This document shows, piece after piece, positions 26,038-34,505 of a DNA stretch of 64,000 nt. Source of the DNA: Pseudobythopirellula maris (lineage in GTDB: Bacteria > Planctomycetota > Planctomycetia > Pirellulales > Lacipirellulaceae); contig NZ_SJPQ01000002.1 of the NCBI RefSeq assembly GCF_007859945.1, positions 1,218,279 to 1,282,278 of the forward strand, given 5' to 3'. Position 1 is the stretch's first letter. Each line of letters opens with the position of its first letter. Under the pieces are notes generated by a model. That model searched no databases and was not told the origin of the DNA. It worked only from the letters and a program-made list of their open reading frames with translations. The position numbers and the translations under genes were made by a program.

Positions 26038-27219
26038 ATGGAGCCGATCTACCTCGACCACAACGCCACCGCGCCGATCTTGCCCGCCGTGGCCGACGCC
26101 GTGCGTGATGCACTGCTAGCGTTCCCCGGCAACGCCTCGAGCCAGCACGGCCCGGGCCGCGACGCCAGGCGGCGGCTCGAAGCCGACCGGGAACGGGTCG
26201 CGGCGATGCTGGGCGTCGATACCGCCGGCCCCCGGCCCGACCGGTTGATCTTCACCAGCGGCGGCACCGAGTCGAACAACCTCGCCCTACGCGGCGTGGT
26301 CGAGCCGCTGCTGCGGGCCGGGCGGCCGGCGCGGCTGATCGTCTCGGCTGTTGAGCACCCGAGCGTCATGGAAACGGCTTCGCGCCTCCGCGAGCGCGGC
26401 TGCCGGGTCGATCTCTTGCCGGTCGACCACGAGGGCGTGGTGAGGCTCGACACGCTCGACGCCCTGCTGGCCGAGCCGGCCGGGGAGAGCGAGACGCTGG
26501 TGAGCGTGATGCTGGGCAACAACGAGACCGGCGTGCTGCAGCCGATCGAGGAGATCGCTCGCCGCTCGCGCGAGGCGGGCGCGCTGTCGCACACCGACGC
26601 GGTGCAGGCCCTCGGCAAGGCGCCGGTCGACTTCCGCCGGCTCGGCGTGTCGATGCTCTCGCTCACGGCCCACAAACTCCACGGCCCGGTGGGTGTGGGT
26701 GGATTGCTTGTCGAAAGCGGGTTGAAAACCCCGGAGCTGCTCAGCGGCGGCTGGAGCAACGACCGGCCGGGCACCTCGCCCGTGGCCTTGGTGGCGGGCC
26801 TCGCCGCCGCGCTCGAGGCGGCCCACAACGATGCGGGGCGACCCGCACGGATGCGCGGGTTGCGCGATCGGTTCGAGTCGCTCGTCACGGCCGCCGACCC
26901 GCAGGCGGTGGTCGTTGGGGCGGGGGCTGCAAGGCTGCCGCACGTGGCGAACATCGCATTTGTGGGGCTCGATCGACAGGTTATGCACATGGCGTTGGAC
27001 CGCGAAGCGATCGCCTGCTCGACCGGTTCCGCTTGCGCCAGCGGGTCGAGCGAGCCCTCGCCGGTGCTCACCGCCATGGGAGTCGACAACCGCGTGGTGG
27101 GGGGGTCGCTGAGGTTCAGCCTGGGGGCCCTCACCACGGAGCGGGAGGTCGACGAGGCGGCCCGGCGTATCTCCCTTGTTTGCAAGCGTTTACGGGGCTG
27201 CGAAAGCGGCCGAAAATAG
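26038..27219 (+). CDS. Cysteine desulfurase
   Basis: A 393-residue PLP enzyme of the NifS/IscS type that takes sulfur from cysteine for Fe-S clusters or tRNA thiolation. The N-terminal IYLDHNATAP, TSGGTESNNLAL, VEHPSVMET, SHTDAVQALGK and SLTAHKLHGP (PLP Lys) motifs are all present. The active-site Cys is in ACSTGSACASGSSEPS, a long loop as in group I enzymes. No scaffold gene (iscU/nifU) is adjacent, so the choice between IscS and NifS is open. Confidence 0.93.
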   Translation: MEPIYLDHNATAPILPAVADAVRDALLAFPGNASSQHGPGRDARRRLEADRERVAAMLGVDTAGPRPDRLIFTSGGTESNNLALRGVVEPLLRAGRPARLIVSAVEHPSVMETASRLRERGCRVDLLPVDHEGVVRLDTLDALLAEPAGESETLVSVMLGNNETGVLQPIEEIARRSREAGALSHTDAVQALGKAPVDFRRLGVSMLSLTAHKLHGPVGVGGLLVESGLKTPELLSGGWSNDRPGTSPVALVAGLAAALEAAHNDAGRPARMRGLRDRFESLVTAADPQAVVVGAGAARLPHVANIAFVGLDRQVMHMALDREAIACSTGSACASGSSEPSPVLTAMGVDNRVVGGSLRFSLGALTTEREVDEAARRISLVCKRLRGCESGRK

Positions 27220-27357
27220 CCTTCGCCCGCTCCCGTTCGCACGCCGATTCCGGTACAATCCGGGTTTGCCAAATGGGGCCCATGGTGGGCCTGCCGGACG
27301 CCTTGTTCTGCCGATCGTCCGGCGCGCTTCTGCACGCCACCGGAGGGAGCCCTCGCC

Positions 27358-28479
27358 TTGTCGATTGTCAGCGTCATCGACCTGAGCGGGCCCGGGCAAT
27401 CGGGACTCGAAACCGGCGCCGGGTCGAACGCGCCGGGGTCGTCGGTCGGCCGTGTGGCCACGACGCCCTGCTTCGTGGCCGGCCCCGAGAATCGGCTGCT
27501 CGCCACGGTGCTCGCCCGACTCACCGCCGCCGCCACGAGCGACGACGCCGCCGCCCGCCAAACCGCCCGCTCGCTCGGCCCGGTCACGCTGGTGGGGCCG
27601 ACCGGCTGCGGCAAGAGCCACTTGGCCCGCGGGCTGGCCGAAGCGTGGCGCGCCAACCACCCGACCGAGGGCGTTCATTGCCTCACGGCGAACGACTTCC
27701 GCCGACGCATCGCCACGGCCAACGAGGATAGCTCGGTCGACGAGCTGCGAACAACGATGCGGGGCGCCGCGCTGTTGGTGATCGAAGACCTCGACCGGGC
27801 GCCCGCTTCGGCGCTGCTCGAGGACGAGCTGATCGCCACGTTCGACGCCCTCGCCGAGCGCGGGGCCGTGCTGATCGTCACCTCGACCAAACCCCCCGCG
27901 GCGCTCACCCAGTTCGCACGCCCCCTCGCCAGCCGGTTGGCGGCGGGGGTGACCGCCGAGATCGCCCCGCTCGGCGTCGAGGCCCGCGAGGAGCTCGCCG
28001 AGCGGCTGGCCGAGACGCTCGGCCTCGCCTTCGAGGAGGGCGTGGCCGCCCACCTCGCCGAGCGGCTCCCCCACGAGCCCCGCCAGCTGATCCGCGTGGT
28101 GGTGGGCCTGCGCAACCGTTTCGGGTCCCGCGGCCCGATCTGCGCCGAGCAGGTCGAGCAGTGCCTCGCCGAGAGCACGCAGCGCCACTCGCCGCCGATC
28201 AAGGAGATCGCCGCGGTGGTGAGCCGCTATTACGGCCAAACCCTCCGCGCGATGAAGAGCGGCAGCCGCAAGAAGTCGGTCGTCGAGGCCCGCGCGGTGG
28301 CGATCACGCTCGCCCGCGAACTGACGCCGCTCAGCTACGACGAGATCGGCCGCTTCTTCGGCGGCCGCGACCACTCGACCATCATGCACAGCCACCAGCG
28401 CATCCAAGCAAACGCGCAAACCGACCGGTTGATGCGGCTTGCCTTGAGTGAGTTGAGGAGGCTGATCGCGGCGACCTGA
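27358..28479 (+). CDS. dnaA: Chromosomal replication initiator DnaA, short divergent form
   Basis: A 373-residue AAA+ initiator starting at TTG. Walker A reads GPTGCGKSHL and Walker B LLVIEDLD. The C-terminal domain IV has EIGRFFGGRDHSTIMHSHQRI, the DnaA-box-binding signature. The usual N-terminal DnaB-loading domain I and linker (about 80-100 residues) are missing or replaced by a short Ser/Gly-rich leader before CFVAGPENRLL. It precedes the candidate oriC and dnaN. A TACAAT lies at 27254-27259, upstream. The start codon is the main uncertainty. Confidence 0.9.
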   Translation: MSIVSVIDLSGPGQSGLETGAGSNAPGSSVGRVATTPCFVAGPENRLLATVLARLTAAATSDDAAARQTARSLGPVTLVGPTGCGKSHLARGLAEAWRANHPTEGVHCLTANDFRRRIATANEDSSVDELRTTMRGAALLVIEDLDRAPASALLEDELIATFDALAERGAVLIVTSTKPPAALTQFARPLASRLAAGVTAEIAPLGVEAREELAERLAETLGLAFEEGVAAHLAERLPHEPRQLIRVVVGLRNRFGSRGPICAEQVEQCLAESTQRHSPPIKEIAAVVSRYYGQTLRAMKSGSRKKSVVEARAVAITLARELTPLSYDEIGRFFGGRDHSTIMHSHQRIQANAQTDRLMRLALSELRRLIAAT

Positions 28480-28827
28480 CAAGCTGCGAAAACTAGAGAC
28501 CCGCGGGGAGAAGTCGTCCAAACCAGGGTGAAACGCCTGTGACTAACCAGGCGCTCGAATGCGACCTCCCGCAAGCAACGCCGAATGTTTCAACACTCCG
28601 TCACAACAACACAACAAAGACCACACGCCGGCGCGACGCGTTTTCCCCCGCCGGCCAACCGACCTAAAGCCTTGTGCGACAGGCGCCTACGCTCGCTCTG
28701 CTGTGAGTTATCAACGCCGCAGGCCGCCGCATAACTACGACAACAACTTATTTAATTAATTACTTAAAACGCTAGCGACTCGCCGACCCCGACCGCGGGT
28801 CAGTCCCGAGCTTGCGAAGGAACTACG
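28480..28827. other. Candidate replication origin (oriC) between dnaA and dnaN
   Basis: The 348-bp gap contains a strongly A/T run at 28748-28769 (22 bases with a single C), a typical unwinding element, just before dnaN. DnaA-box-like words are weak: TGTGACTAA at 28538-28546 (complement TTAGTCACA, one mismatch to TTATNCACA) and TTATCAACG at 28708-28716 (two mismatches). The position next to dnaA and dnaN is the main argument. GC skew was not computed. Confidence 0.55.
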
Positions 28828-29943
28828 ATGAAGATCACCTGTGACCGGGAGAAGCTGCTCCACGCCTTCCAGGCTGTCGCCGCTGTTGCGCCGTCGCGTA
28901 GCCCCAAGCCGATCCTGCAGAACGTGAAGATCGACGTCGCCGACGGCAAGGCGACGCTCATGGCGACCGACCTGGAGATCGGCATCCGCCACGACGCCGA
29001 GGGCGTGGCCGCCGAGGAGCCCGGCGCCGCGGTGCTGCCCGTCGCCCGCTTCGGCTCGATCTTGCGTGAGAGCTCGGACGAGAGCTTCCGCATCGAGTCC
29101 GACGGCCAGAAGACGCTGGTCCGCGGCGAGCGGAGCCAGTTCAGCCTGCCGGCCGAGAACCCGACCGACTTCCCCTCGGTGGCCGAGTTCACCGAGGAGG
29201 CGTACTACGAGGCCCCGGTGCGGTTGCTGAAGGAGATGATCCGCCGCACGATCTTCGCCACCGACAACGAGTCGAGCCGCTACGCGCTGGGCGGCGTGAA
29301 GCTCGAGTGGGAAGACGGCAAGCTCACCGCGATCGGCACCGACGGCCGCCGGCTGGCCAAGATGGAGGGCCCCGTCGCGGCGGTCGGCTCGCCGCCCGAG
29401 ATCGGCGACGCCACGATCGTGCCGAGCCGCTCGCTGCAGCTGATCGACCGCGTGCTGCTCGAAGACGACAACGAGGTGCGGTTCGTCGTGCGGCAGAACG
29501 AGATCTTGGTCCGCACGCCCCGCGCGGTGGTCAGCAGCCGTTTGCTCGAGGGCCGCTTCCCGCGTTGGCGCGATGTGTTCCCGCAGCGGACCGAGTCGGC
29601 GCGGATCGAGATGACCGTCGGACCGTTCTTCTCGGCCGTGCGTCAGGCGGCGATCGTCACGAGCGACGAGAGCCGCGGCGTCGACTTCACCTTCGGCGAG
29701 GGCGTGCTGGTGCTGGCCGGCCAGACGGCCGAGGTCGGCGAGTCGCGGATCGAACTGCCGATCGGCTACGACGGCGCCGAGACCGTGATCACGCTCGACC
29801 CGCGGTTCCTGGTCGACTTCCTCAAGGTGCTCGGCCCGGAGAAGACGTTCACACTCGACCTGGACGGCCCCGAGTCGCCGGCCGTGTCGAAGACCGACGA
29901 CGGCTACGGCTACGTGATCATGCCGCTGGCCCGCGACCGCTGA
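28828..29943 (+). CDS. dnaN: DNA polymerase III beta subunit (sliding clamp)
   Basis: A 371-residue ring-clamp protein with three repeated domains, starting MKITCDREKLLHAFQAV. Typical stretches are KPILQNVKI, the middle-domain TIFATDNESSRYALGGV, and the C-terminal YGYVIMPL, close to the usual VMPM end. It tethers the replicase to DNA. The order dnaA-dnaN is conserved; the following recF is absent and a DUF721 gene comes next instead. Confidence 0.96.
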   Translation: MKITCDREKLLHAFQAVAAVAPSRSPKPILQNVKIDVADGKATLMATDLEIGIRHDAEGVAAEEPGAAVLPVARFGSILRESSDESFRIESDGQKTLVRGERSQFSLPAENPTDFPSVAEFTEEAYYEAPVRLLKEMIRRTIFATDNESSRYALGGVKLEWEDGKLTAIGTDGRRLAKMEGPVAAVGSPPEIGDATIVPSRSLQLIDRVLLEDDNEVRFVVRQNEILVRTPRAVVSSRLLEGRFPRWRDVFPQRTESARIEMTVGPFFSAVRQAAIVTSDESRGVDFTFGEGVLVLAGQTAEVGESRIELPIGYDGAETVITLDPRFLVDFLKVLGPEKTFTLDLDGPESPAVSKTDDGYGYVIMPLARDR

Positions 29944-29956
29944 GCGACAGGAAAGC

Positions 29957-30094
29957 AACCGCCAAGACGCCAAGGAAGCCAAGACGTTTTTTGACGGGAT
30001 TACCAAGATCGACATGATCGGTTTCCGCCCGGCTTTTTGAATCCAGTAGATCCAATCAATCCTGTCCAGCTTCCTTCTTGGCGTCTTGGCGGTT
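29957..30094. mobile_element. 138-bp CGCCAAG-family element with 18-bp inverted ends (copy B)
   Basis: AACCGCCAAGACGCCAAG at 29957-29974 is the exact reverse complement of 30077-30094. Between them are ggattaccaagat and aatcctgtcc, also present in copy A at 330-437. The element lies exactly between dnaN and the DUF721 gene, and its right end overlaps the alternative upstream start of that gene. Confidence 0.7.
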
Positions 30095-30101
30095 CATCAA
30101 A

Positions 30102-30488
30102 ATGCTCGACCCGATCGACCCCGAACTGGCCGAGCAGAAGATCGCCGACTTGGCCGCCAAGGCGAGCGGGCTGGGGCGGTGGAGCCGGGCGCGGCGGCCG
30201 AAGAAGGCCGCCGACGTGATCGCCCAGGTGATCGCCAAGCGGGGCTACGCCGCACGCCAGGGCGACGAGCGGCTGCGGGAGGCGTGGGCCGAGGCGGCCG
30301 GCGAGGCGCTCGCCCGCTTCAGCAGCCCGAAGGGCCTCAGGCGCGGCGTGCTCGAGGTGATCGTCACCAGCAGCGTGATGCGACAGGAGTTGGAGTTTCA
30401 AAAAACGACGCTGATGACGCGCCTGACCGAGCTGCTGCCCGACGCGCGGATCGAGTCGCTGCGGTTCAAGGTCGGACGATTGGAGTAA
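30102..30488 (+). CDS. DUF721 family protein (DciA-like helicase loader)
   Basis: A 128-residue protein. IAQVIAKRGYAARQGDERLREAWAEAAG is the DUF721 core, and the C-terminal VLEVIVTSSVMRQELEF is its beta-strand hallmark. DciA is the ancestral loader of replicative helicase DnaB in bacteria without DnaC. The location between dnaN and gyrB is the standard one. The ATG at 30102 is preferred because the extra eight residues in the open frame are encoded by the repeat arm. Confidence 0.85.
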   Translation: MLDPIDPELAEQKIADLAAKASGLGRWSRARRPKKAADVIAQVIAKRGYAARQGDERLREAWAEAAGEALARFSSPKGLRRGVLEVIVTSSVMRQELEFQKTTLMTRLTELLPDARIESLRFKVGRLE

Positions 30489-30489
30489 A

Positions 30490-30513
30490 CGCTCTCCCGT
30501 TCCCGGGAGAGCG
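30490..30513 (+). terminator. Strong hairpin after the DUF721 gene
   Basis: CGCTCTCCCG, a 4-base loop, then CGGGAGAGCG form a perfect 10-bp stem starting two bases after the stop codon. The downstream sequence becomes T-rich only about 20 bases later (cttttatttaatt), so termination efficiency is uncertain. Confidence 0.5.
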
Positions 30514-30592
30514 GATTGGGTTCTAAAGCTTTTATTTAATTCAACAGCAGCGGGTGGGGGAGAAGCGGGTACCCAGGCGGCCCCCACCCCGG

Positions 30593-30613
30593 CCCTCCCC
30601 CAACGGGGGAGGG
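30593..30613. repeat. CCCTCCCCC hairpin repeat
   Basis: CCCTCCCCC, AAC loop, GGGGGAGGG; a perfect 9-bp stem 28 bases before the gyrB start codon. Same family as 2376-2396 and 20125-20144. Confidence 0.6.
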
Positions 30614-30641
30614 GGATTAACGACATTTAACGAAGACGACG

Positions 30642-33170
30642 ATGACCGACGCCAACAACGAGAATCACATCGCCGGCGAGTACGGCGAGAAGGACCTCGA
30701 GCACCTCTCCGACCTGGAGCACGTGCGCGAGCGCCCCAGCATGTACATCGGCGACACCACCTCGCGCGGCCTGCACCACCTGGTGTACGAGGTGGTCGAC
30801 AACTCGATCGACGAGGCGATGGCCGGCCACGCCTCGGAGGTGACCGTCACGATCAACGCCGACGACTCGGTCACGGTCGAGGACGACGGCCGCGGCGTGC
30901 CGGTCGAGAAGCACGCCCAGCTCTCCGAGCAGATGGACCGCGAAGTCAGCACGCTCGAGGGCGTGATGACCGTGCTGAAGTTCGGCGGCAAGTTCACCAA
31001 GGGCGCCTACCAAACCTCCGGCGGCTTGCACGGCGTCGGCGTCACGGTCGTGAACTTCCTGTCGGAGTGGGCCGAGTGCGAGGTCTGCCGCGACGGCGGC
31101 GTCCACCACCAGGAGTACGAGCGCGGCGTGCCGAAGGGCCCCGTCCGCCGGGCCGGCTCGAGCGACAAACGCGGCACCAAGACCACGTTCAAGCCCGATC
31201 CGCAGATCTTCCAGGTCACCAAGTACAGCTACTCCACTCTGCTCAAGCGGCTCCAGGAGCTGGCGTTCCTCAACAAGGGCGTCAAGATCACGCTCTCCGA
31301 CGCCCGCACCGGCGAGAGCGAGTCGTTCCAGTACGAAGACGGCATCCGCGAGTTCGTCACCCACCTGAACCGCGCCAGCGACACCGTCCACCCGGACGTG
31401 CTGCACATCCAGGGCGAGTCCGAGGGCGTCGAGATCGAGATCGCCTTGCAGTATTCCGGCGAGTACACCGAGAACGTTCACACCTACGTGAACAACATCA
31501 ACACCACCGAGGGCGGCACGCACCTCAGCGGTTTCCGTTCGGCCCTGACGCGCACGATCAACGCGTACGGCAAGAAGGAAAACCTGTTCAAGGACCTCAC
31601 ACCCTCCGGCGAGGACGTGCGCGAGGGGCTCACCGCCGTGATCTCCTGCCGCGTGCCGCACCCGCAGTTCGAGGGCCAGACCAAGACCAAGCTCGGCAAC
31701 TCCGAGGTCGAGGGGATCGTCAACACGCTCTTCGGCGAGTACCTCACCAAGTTCTTCGAGGAGAACCCGCGCACCGCCAAGGCGATTGTCCGCAAGAGCC
31801 AGCTGGCCGCCGAGGCCCGCGAGAGCGCCCGCAAGGCGCGGCAGCTCATCCGCGAGCGCAAGGGCGCCATGGGCGGCGGCAGCTTGCCCGGCAAGCTCCG
31901 CGACTGCTCCAGCCGCGAGGTCGACAAGTGCGAGCTCTACCTGGTGGAGGGCGACTCGGCCGGCGGCCCGGCCGAAGGCGGCCGGCGCCGCGAGTTCCAG
32001 GCGATCCTGCCGCTGCGGGGCAAGATCATCAACGCCTACAAGTCGCGCGACGACAAGGTCCTGGCCAACGAAGAAGTCCGCAGCATGATCGCCGCCATCG
32101 GCGCCGGCATCGGCGTCGAGCAAGACATCGACAAACGCCGCTACGGCCGCGTCGTGATCATGACCGACGCCGACGTCGACGGGTCGCACATCCGCACGCT
32201 GCTGCTCACCTTCTTCTACCGGCAGATGTACGACCTCGTGGCCAAGGGGCACGTTTACGTCGCCCAGCCGCCGCTGTTCCGCGTGCGTCGCGGCAAGGAG
32301 CCGGCCCGCTACGTGCAGACCGAAGAAGAGATGCGCACACAGCTGCTCGACCTGGGCCTCGGCGACTCGGTGTTCGACGCGGGCGACGGCCAGCTCATCG
32401 AGGGCGACGCGATGTCGCGCCTCGTCCGCACACTCGCCGCCATGGAGGAGGCGATCCTCCAGCTCGAACGCCGCGGCGTGTCGCTCAAGATCCACGCCGA
32501 GCGGCTCGACCCGGCCAGCGGCAAGCTGCCGGTGTTCCACGTCTTCCTCTCTGGCGAGGAGCACTGGTTCACCAGCCGGGCCGACCTCGACGCCTTCATC
32601 GAGGAGCAGGAGAATGCGTCCGACGGCGCGCTGCTGATCGACGCCGGCCCCGCCGCCCTCGGCTCGCAGGGCGACTCACAAGACGACGACTCCTCCTCGG
32701 CGACCGGCGAGTCGGCGACCGAAGACCCCTCGAAGGTCCGCCGCCTGCGGGTGGTCGAGATGCACGAGGTCCGCACCATCAACACGATGCTGCAAGACCT
32801 CTCGAAGCTCGGCTTCGAGATCGACGCCCTCATCCCGCTCGAGCGGACCGGCGAAGAGAACAGCCGATACGTGTTGCGCCGCGGCGAGAACGAGACCGGC
32901 CTCGACGATCTCCGGGGCCTGCCGGCCGCCATCCGCGCCGCCGGCGAGAAGGGCCTGCAGATCATCCGCTTCAAGGGCCTCGGCGAAATGAACGCCGAAG
33001 AACTCCGCGACACGACGCTCGACCCCGCTGCCCGCACGCTCCTAAGGGTCACAATGGAAGACGCCGGCGCCGCCGACGATTTGTTCCGAGTGCTGATGGG
33101 CGACCAGGTCGAACCGCGGCGTGATTTTATTCAGAAGCACGCGCTGGATGTTAAGAATCTGGATGTGTGA
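30642..33170 (+). CDS. gyrB: DNA gyrase subunit B
   Basis: An 842-residue type II topoisomerase ATPase subunit. The GHKL ATPase domain shows YEVVDNSIDEAMAGH, VEDDGRGVPV and TSGGLHGVGVTVVN. The TOPRIM domain starts at about residue 430 with LVEGDSAGGPAEGGR and has MTDADVDGSHIRTLLL. The C-terminal GEMNAEELRDTTLDP and RRDFIQKHA motifs are intact. Between about residues 560 and 690 there is an extra, partly acidic region of the kind found in Gram-negative GyrB. gyrA does not follow; a low-G+C island does. The last 45 bases are duplicated downstream at 33361-33405. Confidence 0.97.
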   Translation: MTDANNENHIAGEYGEKDLEHLSDLEHVRERPSMYIGDTTSRGLHHLVYEVVDNSIDEAMAGHASEVTVTINADDSVTVEDDGRGVPVEKHAQLSEQMDREVSTLEGVMTVLKFGGKFTKGAYQTSGGLHGVGVTVVNFLSEWAECEVCRDGGVHHQEYERGVPKGPVRRAGSSDKRGTKTTFKPDPQIFQVTKYSYSTLLKRLQELAFLNKGVKITLSDARTGESESFQYEDGIREFVTHLNRASDTVHPDVLHIQGESEGVEIEIALQYSGEYTENVHTYVNNINTTEGGTHLSGFRSALTRTINAYGKKENLFKDLTPSGEDVREGLTAVISCRVPHPQFEGQTKTKLGNSEVEGIVNTLFGEYLTKFFEENPRTAKAIVRKSQLAAEARESARKARQLIRERKGAMGGGSLPGKLRDCSSREVDKCELYLVEGDSAGGPAEGGRRREFQAILPLRGKIINAYKSRDDKVLANEEVRSMIAAIGAGIGVEQDIDKRRYGRVVIMTDADVDGSHIRTLLLTFFYRQMYDLVAKGHVYVAQPPLFRVRRGKEPARYVQTEEEMRTQLLDLGLGDSVFDAGDGQLIEGDAMSRLVRTLAAMEEAILQLERRGVSLKIHAERLDPASGKLPVFHVFLSGEEHWFTSRADLDAFIEEQENASDGALLIDAGPAALGSQGDSQDDDSSSATGESATEDPSKVRRLRVVEMHEVRTINTMLQDLSKLGFEIDALIPLERTGEENSRYVLRRGENETGLDDLRGLPAAIRAAGEKGLQIIRFKGLGEMNAEELRDTTLDPAARTLLRVTMEDAGAADDLFRVLMGDQVEPRRDFIQKHALDVKNLDV

Positions 33171-33175
33171 CGATC

Positions 33176-33190
33176 GAACCACGAAGGAAC
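33176..33190. repeat. Short intergenic repeat GAACCACGAAGGAAC
   Basis: The 15-base word after gyrB recurs exactly at 63905-63919 after the last gene of the window. It is a short dispersed repeat. Confidence 0.4.
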
Positions 33191-33206
33191 GAAGGACACG
33201 AAGTTT

Positions 33207-33356
33207 GTAGGATGGGTGCTCGCACCCATCTTCCCGGCAAGCGCTAAATGGCCGCAACCGAGCACCAGGCGGCTGAGCCGACGGTCGATCCTCCTGCTGC
33301 CGCCATGCCTGAGATGACGCCCGCTATCCGAAGTTGGGTGCAAGCACCCATCCTAC
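33207..33356 (+). mobile_element. 150-bp palindromic-ended element, left copy flanking the low-G+C island
   Basis: GTAGGATGGGTGCTCGCACCCA at the left end pairs with the right end (complement GTAGGATGGGTGCTTGCACCCA) with one mismatch in 22 bases. Each end is itself a hairpin (TGGGTGC/GCACCCA). A second copy lies inverted at 35374-35517. Shared internal blocks include aaatggccgcaac (33246-33258) and gagccgacggtcgatcc (33276-33292). It encodes nothing and looks like a non-autonomous mobile element. Confidence 0.7.
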
Positions 33357-33360
33357 GCAC

Positions 33361-33405
33361 TTTATTCAGAAGCACGCGCTGGATGCTAAGAATTTGGATG
33401 TGTGA
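33361..33405 (+). repeat. Duplicate of the gyrB 3' end
   Basis: These 45 bases match 33126-33170, the last codons of gyrB including TGA, at 43 of 45 positions. One change alters Val to Ala and the other is silent at a Leu codon. The copy is separated from gyrB by the palindromic element and is joined directly to the low-G+C island. Confidence 0.85.
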
Positions 33406-33479
33406 AGTATATAGTCACGCCGTAGTATTAATCCAATGTTTCACATACATCTAGTATTAACATATACGGGGGGTCAGCA
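33406..33479 (+). promoter_or_regulatory. AT-rich leader of the island operon with direct repeats
   Basis: The segment between the gyrB-tail copy and the ParA-like gene is strongly AT-rich. TAGTATTAA occurs twice, at 33423-33431 and 33452-33460, in direct orientation 29 bases apart. These may be operator sites or part of the promoter. GGGGGG at about 33468-33473 could serve as ribosome-binding site. Confidence 0.4.
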
Positions 33480-34505
33480 ATGGCGCGCGTTGTAACTTTG
33501 TACAACAATAAAGGTGGGGTATCTAAGACTACCACTCTTTTTAATTTAGCTGTATATCTTTCGCTACATGGTAAACGTGTATTGATAGCAGATTGCGATC
33601 CACAGTGTAATGCCACGGAACTATTCTTTTCATCTTCAGATACTTACTCCGAGCCGAATGTTGAATTGCCCGGTACAAGCGTCTATCAAGCACTGTTGCC
33701 ACGATTTAAAGGCGAAGCAAAGACAATTGATCCGGATGCAATCAGTCTTGTCACCTCAGAGTTGTATCCGAGATTAAGTCTTTTGCGTGGAGACCTGGAG
33801 TTTAGTTCCGCAGAGAATTATTTCGGAACAGCATGGAACCAATCGATAACAGAAAACATTAATGAGAAGAACACGTATGTAGTAATGCATCGTATGCTGC
33901 GATCGTTAGCATCACATTACGGATATGACTATGTGCTGTGCGATGTAGGACCAAGTACTGGCGCTATTAGTCGTACTGTTATGCTAGCATCCGACGGATT
34001 TATTCTACCCCTGACGCCGGACAGATTTTGTTATCAAGCGGTACGTGTATTGGGAACGATAATCAGGGAATGGATGAATAGGCATGACGAAATTATCAAG
34101 ACATTCCAGCCGTATGGGGTAGATACCTTTCCAGGAAACCCAATGCTGTTCGGCGCCGTAATACAGAACTTTAAAATGCATGGTGGGAAGGTAAAAGAGT
34201 CTTATACTAAATGGCAGGAAAAAATATCCGAGTCTATATCAAGTGATTTGCTTGGAGGGAATGGTGTAACAGCAGGTCCTAAATGTAACCCGAAATCGCC
34301 CTATGTAGCGAATATGCGAGATGTGGGACCATTGGCTCCAGTAGCACAAATGTTTGGACGTGCGATATTCGATATACAGCAAGAACATACGGAAGCAGCT
34401 TCTTCAGGAGGAAATAAATACTATGGAGTAGTGTGGGCTAACTGGGTAGAACGCATGCATGAATATGAAGAGCAAATATCATCATTAGCCGAGGCGATAC
34501 AGTGA
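33480..34505 (+). CDS. ParA/MinD-type ATPase of a two-gene island
   Basis: A 341-residue P-loop ATPase. The deviant Walker A reads KGGVSKTT (residues 11-18), with Ser in place of the usual Gly, and Lys11 and Lys16 kept. ADCDPQCN (37-44) is the switch I/A' motif, and YDYVLCDVGPSTG around Asp155 is Walker B. LPLTPDRFCYQAVRVLG follows. ParA proteins dimerise on ATP and position DNA or protein cargo; some act in defence islands. No ParB or parS is present. Base composition is low (21 G/C of 60 at 33541-33600) against about 70% in gyrB, which indicates transfer. The stop overlaps the next gene's start by four bases (GTGA), so the two products are probably made together. Confidence 0.88.
   Translation: MARVVTLYNNKGGVSKTTTLFNLAVYLSLHGKRVLIADCDPQCNATELFFSSSDTYSEPNVELPGTSVYQALLPRFKGEAKTIDPDAISLVTSELYPRLSLLRGDLEFSSAENYFGTAWNQSITENINEKNTYVVMHRMLRSLASHYGYDYVLCDVGPSTGAISRTVMLASDGFILPLTPDRFCYQAVRVLGTIIREWMNRHDEIIKTFQPYGVDTFPGNPMLFGAVIQNFKMHGGKVKESYTKWQEKISESISSDLLGGNGVTAGPKCNPKSPYVANMRDVGPLAPVAQMFGRAIFDIQQEHTEAASSGGNKYYGVVWANWVERMHEYEEQISSLAEAIQ

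Noticed and set aside
30554-33124. 856-residue plus-strand frame overlapping gyrB
   Set aside because: Arg/Pro/Gly-rich shadow of gyrB in another frame. gyrB itself has all topoisomerase motifs.
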